The notes under the pieces were generated by a model. The model worked only from the letters and a program-made list of their open reading frames with translations. It searched no databases and was not told the DNA's origin. A stretch of DNA of 9,770 bases from Atopobium sp. (GTDB lineage: Bacteria > Actinomycetota > Coriobacteriia > Coriobacteriales > Atopobiaceae), in contig JABZHD010000030.1 in the NCBI GenBank assembly GCA_015259045.1, positions 1 to 9,770 of the forward strand, read 5' to 3'. The translations under genes and the position numbers were made by a program. Below, in pieces: positions 6,875 to 9,770 of the stretch (positions are counted from its first letter, which is position 1; each line of letters opens with the position of its first letter).

Positions 6875-8287
6875 GTGGCACAAAAAAAGAGCAGACTATT
6901 TCCTGTAGCTTTTCTCGCTGCTAAAGCAACACTTGCAGCACTTAAATTGACTAACCATGAAGGCGGAACGCTACCAGGTTTTATCGCCGAAGGCATTGAC
7001 CCTGCATTTTTGGGAGACATTGCTAAGCCAGAGCAGATTGTCTTTATTACCGGCACAAACGGTAAGACAACCACCAACAACCTGCTCAACGATCTTCTCG
7101 CCGATAATGGCTACCAGACCGTTACCAACCGCGTTGGCGGCAATATTTCCAGCGGCTTTGCAAGCTCGTTTGCAAAGAACGCTACGTGGAAGGGTACGTC
7201 AAAGACTAAGCTTGCAGTTATGGAGTTTGACGAGCTCTCTGGACCTCGCATTTTCCCTTACCTGCAGCCTGATATTTTGTCTGTTACCAATTTGTTCCGC
7301 GATACGTTCTCTCGTAGTGCAACGCCAGACTACGTGTTTGACGTTATGGATAAGGGCATTCCTGCTTCAACTCATCTGATCTTGAACGCAGATGACATGA
7401 TTAGCTGCAGGCTTGCTCCTCAGTGCACTCATCGTACGTATTACTCCATTGCAAGGCTGGCAGAAGACACCGCAGAGCCAGTGGGCATTGTTTCAGATCT
7501 TACCGCCTGCCCCAAATGCGGTGGCAAGCTCAAGTGGGATTATGCACACCTTAGGCATCTTGGCCACGCAACTTGCGAGGAGTGCGGCTATACCAACCCA
7601 ACTCCTGATTACGAGGTCATCTCGGTAGAGCCAGAGACTGGCAAGTTTGTGGTCAAGGAGCATTGCCACGAAGGTGCACCAACATACGAGTACAAGCTCA
7701 ACAGCTACTCTATCGTCAATCTCTACAACCTGTTTGTGGCCATTGTAACCGCACGTGAGATGGGTCTTGCACCTGCAATTATCGCTGCATCTTTGCAACG
7801 CGTTAACATTGCTTCCTCCAGGTATAACGAGATTGACTACAACGGTCGTCGTCTTATTAGCATGGCTTCTAAGGGCGAGAATGACACGGCAACCTCAGTC
7901 ACCATCGATATTCTGCGTAAACAGCCAGGCGATAAGGCAATTATCATCATGATTGCTGATGCGTACATGGCAAAAGCAAAAGACCAGACAGAGTATATTG
8001 GCTGGTACTATCAGACTGACTTTGAGTTCTTGCAAGATCCAAGCGTTAAGCAGGTCATTATTTATGGCGACACATCGCTTGACCTGCAGCTTAGGCTGAG
8101 ACTTGCCGGTATTGATTCAGCCAAAACCTTTGTGGCAAGCTCTCCTGAAGAGACCGCTGACCTGGTTGACCTTAACGCTTGCCAGCACGTTTTTTATGCA
8201 CACGGCCTCTATAACGGTGGCATTGCTGACATCAGCAGAAACCGTATCATTGAGCGCTTGAAACAGATGGAGGCCTCCCATGAGTAA
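6875..8287 (+). CDS. murT: MurT-like Mur ligase with altered DUF1727 domain
   Basis: MurT normally binds lipid II and ATP and, with GatD, amidates the D-glutamate of the peptide stem. The product has 470 residues. GTG 6875 follows GGGAG by 5 bases; ATG 6863 and TTG 6854 are in frame but poorly placed. Visible parts: Mur ligase P-loop GTNGKTTT (60-67, Lys64), LNADD (170-174), a zinc ribbon with Cys212/215/234/237 as in S. aureus and pneumococcal MurT, then a DUF1727-type C-terminus. Several family signatures are changed. NLFRDQLDRYGE-like reads NLFRDTFSRSAT (139-150). The KNPAG motif is replaced by KGEND (333-337). The NDNxADGxDxSWxWDxxFE stretch reads ADAYMAKAKDQTEY...WYYQTDFE (361-384), with Gln380 where an Asp is usual. 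The symbol marks homology, not proven function. The stop overlaps the GatD-like gene by 8 bases, a sign of a joint complex. Confidence 0.85.
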   Translation: MAQKKSRLFPVAFLAAKATLAALKLTNHEGGTLPGFIAEGIDPAFLGDIAKPEQIVFITGTNGKTTTNNLLNDLLADNGYQTVTNRVGGNISSGFASSFAKNATWKGTSKTKLAVMEFDELSGPRIFPYLQPDILSVTNLFRDTFSRSATPDYVFDVMDKGIPASTHLILNADDMISCRLAPQCTHRTYYSIARLAEDTAEPVGIVSDLTACPKCGGKLKWDYAHLRHLGHATCEECGYTNPTPDYEVISVEPETGKFVVKEHCHEGAPTYEYKLNSYSIVNLYNLFVAIVTAREMGLAPAIIAASLQRVNIASSRYNEIDYNGRRLISMASKGENDTATSVTIDILRKQPGDKAIIIMIADAYMAKAKDQTEYIGWYYQTDFEFLQDPSVKQVIIYGDTSLDLQLRLRLAGIDSAKTFVASSPEETADLVDLNACQHVFYAHGLYNGGIADISRNRIIERLKQMEASHE

Positions 8288-9026
8288 TCCAGCAACTAAA
8301 ATTGAGATTCTTTACCCAGAGTACGGTAACCAGGGTGGAGACAACGGAAATGCTCTCTACCTGGAGGCCTGCCTTCCAAAAGAGAACTTTGTGTATACCT
8401 CTCACGCCGCAACGCCTTACTTTGTGGAGCATACGCCATCAGCAATCATCATGGGTGGCATGACAGAAGCCCAGCAAGAGCTTATTATTTCTCGCCTTAT
8501 GCCTTACAAGGATAGGCTTGCAGAACTGGCAGATCAGGGTATTCCTATGCTGTTTGCGGGCAACGCTTCAGAGCTTTTTGGCGAGAAAATCGTCAATCCT
8601 GATGGTTCTGAAATTGAGGCTCTGGGCCTCTTCAAGTTTACGACCACTCGTTATATGCCCCGGCGCTTCCACGATGTCCAGGTGGGAGAGTTTGATCCTG
8701 GCAATGGCAAAGAGCCTTTTGTTGTCGTTGGCTTTAAGATGCAGTTCACACTCACCGAGGGAGATAACTCTAACTGCTACTTCCTTAAAAATAAGGTGGG
8801 TTTTGGCATCAATAAAGAAAGCAAACTAGAAGGCTTCCGTCGTAAGAATGCTATTGCAACCTGGCTGATTGGTCCTCTCCTTCCTTTGAATCCTTATCTC
8901 ACGCGTTGGATTTTGGATATGGCGGGCGAGGAAGACACTCCTCTTGCTTTTGAAGAAGAGGCAGTCGCAGCGTATCAAAAGCATGCTCGTGAGATGGTCT
9001 ATCCAGGAATGCACCTGCATTACTAA
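8280..9026 (+). CDS. gatD: GatD-like amidotransferase subunit lacking catalytic Cys and His
   Basis: GatD is the class I glutaminase partner of MurT: a cysteine and a histidine release ammonia from glutamine. This 248-residue protein keeps the family frame: ILYPEYGNQGGDNGN (10-24, family LYPDxxNxYGDxGN), GG at 59-60, GIPMLFAGNASELFG (87-101), EALGLFKFTTTR (113-124) and ATWLIGPLLPLNP (193-205). The nucleophile motif, usually CGGYQLLG, reads GNASELFG, so the Cys position is Gly94. The family's TYLHGP reads TWLIGP, so the His position is Ile197. The usual VGFENHxGxT reads VGFKMQFTLT (150-159). The remaining cysteines (31, 166) lie elsewhere. The ATG at 8280 has GGAGG 6 bases upstream and overlaps the murT-like stop. 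The frame is intact, so it looks maintained but unable to hydrolyse glutamine. The symbol marks homology only. Confidence 0.85.
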   Translation: MSNPATKIEILYPEYGNQGGDNGNALYLEACLPKENFVYTSHAATPYFVEHTPSAIIMGGMTEAQQELIISRLMPYKDRLAELADQGIPMLFAGNASELFGEKIVNPDGSEIEALGLFKFTTTRYMPRRFHDVQVGEFDPGNGKEPFVVVGFKMQFTLTEGDNSNCYFLKNKVGFGINKESKLEGFRRKNAIATWLIGPLLPLNPYLTRWILDMAGEEDTPLAFEEEAVAAYQKHAREMVYPGMHLHY

Positions 9027-9040
9027 ATGTATGTCTGCGC

Positions 9041-9076
9041 TGCTCATTTGCTCATATATGCGTTTCGTCGTATCAT
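9041..9076 (+). promoter_or_regulatory. Candidate queT promoter with a tandem heptamer over the -35
   Basis: TTGCTC (9048-9053, 3 of 6) and TATCAT (9071-9076, 5 of 6) are exactly 17 bases apart and predict a start near 9083. TGCTCAT occurs twice, 8 bases apart (9041-9047 and 9049-9055), and overlaps the -35, so it could be a small operator. No preQ1-I or preQ1-II aptamer is recognisable in the 84 bases before queT. Confidence 0.45.
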
Positions 9077-9110
9077 GAACTAAATTTTTAGAGTTAACAA
9101 GGGGATTGTT

Positions 9111-9734
9111 TTGCCACAGGTTTCTTCAGCTTATGCAACAAAACAGCGCGCTCAGCGCCTTGCACGTATTGGTATTATTGCTGCCCTTTATGCAGCACTT
9201 ACGCTTGCAGCTCTTCTTTTCTTGGGCGGTCTTGCTTGGGGTCCTGTGCAGTTCCGCATTTCTGAGGCGGTTGTGGTTATTGCACTCTTTACCGCTGACG
9301 CAATCCCAGGACTGACGCTTGGCTGCGTTATTGCCAACCTTGCAAATATGGTCATTTCTGGCACAGGAGCTTTGGGATTGTTAGACGTAGTCTTTGGTTC
9401 TCTGGCAACTGCTCTTGGTGCATGGTTTACCTGGAAGAACAGGAAAAACGTACCACTTGCGCTTCTGGGGCCAGTGCTTGCAAATGCCGTTATTGTGTCT
9501 GCATATCTTCCCATTTTGCTTCAGGGGTTAGGATTCTACACAATTCCATTTACCACCATTGAACTTGATGGATCGTATCCTCTTATGTTCTTGTTTGGTT
9601 TTATCACCACAGGACTCGGAGAGGCTGTTGTTCTCTATGTACTAGGAGCTCCTTTGGCTCGTGCGCTTAAGCATTCGCCTTTGCCGCAGCAGCTAGCTTC
9701 TGAGGATTCTTCTGCAGAATCAGTCGAGAACTAG
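9111..9734 (+). CDS. queT: QueT-family ECF transporter S component, predicted queuosine-precursor importer
   Basis: QueT proteins are the substrate-binding membrane subunits (S components) of energy-coupling-factor transporters, predicted to import queuosine precursors such as preQ1 or queuine for tRNA modification. The 207-residue product has the family signature GPVQFRISEA (44-53), AIPGLTLGC (64-72) and LLDVVFGSLAT (90-100). Hydrophobic segments lie at about 18-42, 52-80, 86-107, 113-141 and 155-182. The first contains small-residue AxxxA spacing (Ala24/28, 25/29), used by S components to dock on EcfT. The basic N-terminus and acidic, serine-rich tail (195-207) are probably cytoplasmic. A TTG start at 9111 is accepted because AAGGGG (9099-9104) lies 6 bases upstream and the conserved region starts soon after. 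No EcfA or EcfT gene is in the window, so it probably shares a common energising module encoded elsewhere. The substrate rests on family knowledge, not on residues seen here. Confidence 0.93.
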   Translation: MPQVSSAYATKQRAQRLARIGIIAALYAALTLAALLFLGGLAWGPVQFRISEAVVVIALFTADAIPGLTLGCVIANLANMVISGTGALGLLDVVFGSLATALGAWFTWKNRKNVPLALLGPVLANAVIVSAYLPILLQGLGFYTIPFTTIELDGSYPLMFLFGFITTGLGEAVVLYVLGAPLARALKHSPLPQQLASEDSSAESVEN

Positions 9735-9770
9735 ACAACCATGCAAAGACTTGCTCAGTATATACATAGA

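Noticed and set aside
9080..9092. AACTAA-like tail of a preQ1-I riboswitch before queT
   Set aside because: The short match GAACTAAATTTTTA has no accompanying stem or GAGGTTC-type core.
9741..9770. Possible start of another gene (ATG CAA AGA CTT ..., open to the right edge)
   Set aside because: Only ten codons are visible and there is no convincing ribosome site before the ATG, so it cannot be supported from this window.

Overview
The window looks like chromosomal DNA from an anaerobic, moderate-GC actinobacterium of the Coriobacteriia, probably the Atopobium/Lancefieldella/Olsenella group. This is inferred from four things: a single-chain pyruvate:ferredoxin oxidoreductase with strongly biased codons, a MurT/GatD-type gene pair, a QueT-type vitamin transporter, and frequent GTG and TTG starts behind strong Shine-Dalgarno sites. 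The genus is a guess from gene content, not from a marker gene. No tRNA, rRNA, CRISPR array, insertion sequence or prophage gene is visible.

Layout, left to right. (1) At 1-331 on the minus strand is the N-terminal half of a probable GNAT acetyltransferase that runs off the left edge. It is read from a short region shared with the divergent purH. (2) purH (472-2061) encodes the bifunctional enzyme for the last two steps of IMP synthesis. A 220-residue protein (2114-2776) follows 52 bases later. Its residue pattern resembles class IV aminotransferases such as PabC, but it lacks a lysine where the PLP-binding one should be. (3) A 395-base non-coding stretch (2777-3171) is rich in inverted repeats and leads into a complete 1184-residue pyruvate:ferredoxin oxidoreductase (3172-6726), which ends at a textbook terminator (6751-6783). 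(4) A two-gene unit (6875-9026, overlapping by 8 bases) encodes a MurT-like Mur ligase and a GatD-like amidotransferase subunit. (5) queT (9111-9734), an ECF-type substrate-binding membrane protein predicted to import queuosine precursors, has its own likely promoter.

Most of the window is housekeeping: purine synthesis, pyruvate oxidation feeding reduced ferredoxin and acetyl-CoA, and import of a tRNA-modification precursor. The part that deserves attention is the MurT/GatD pair. In cell-wall GatD, a cysteine in a CGGYQLLG-like motif and a histidine in a TYLHGP-like motif release ammonia from glutamine. Here those positions read Gly94 and Ile197. The partner MurT keeps its ATP-binding P-loop and four-cysteine zinc ribbon but has lost the usual signatures of its C-terminal DUF1727 domain. 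Both reading frames are intact, overlapping and well provided with ribosome sites, so this reads as a maintained ligase complex that no longer uses glutamine, not as decay. Together with the lysine-less aminotransferase-like protein, the window holds two cases of apparently retained enzyme folds without their usual catalytic residues.
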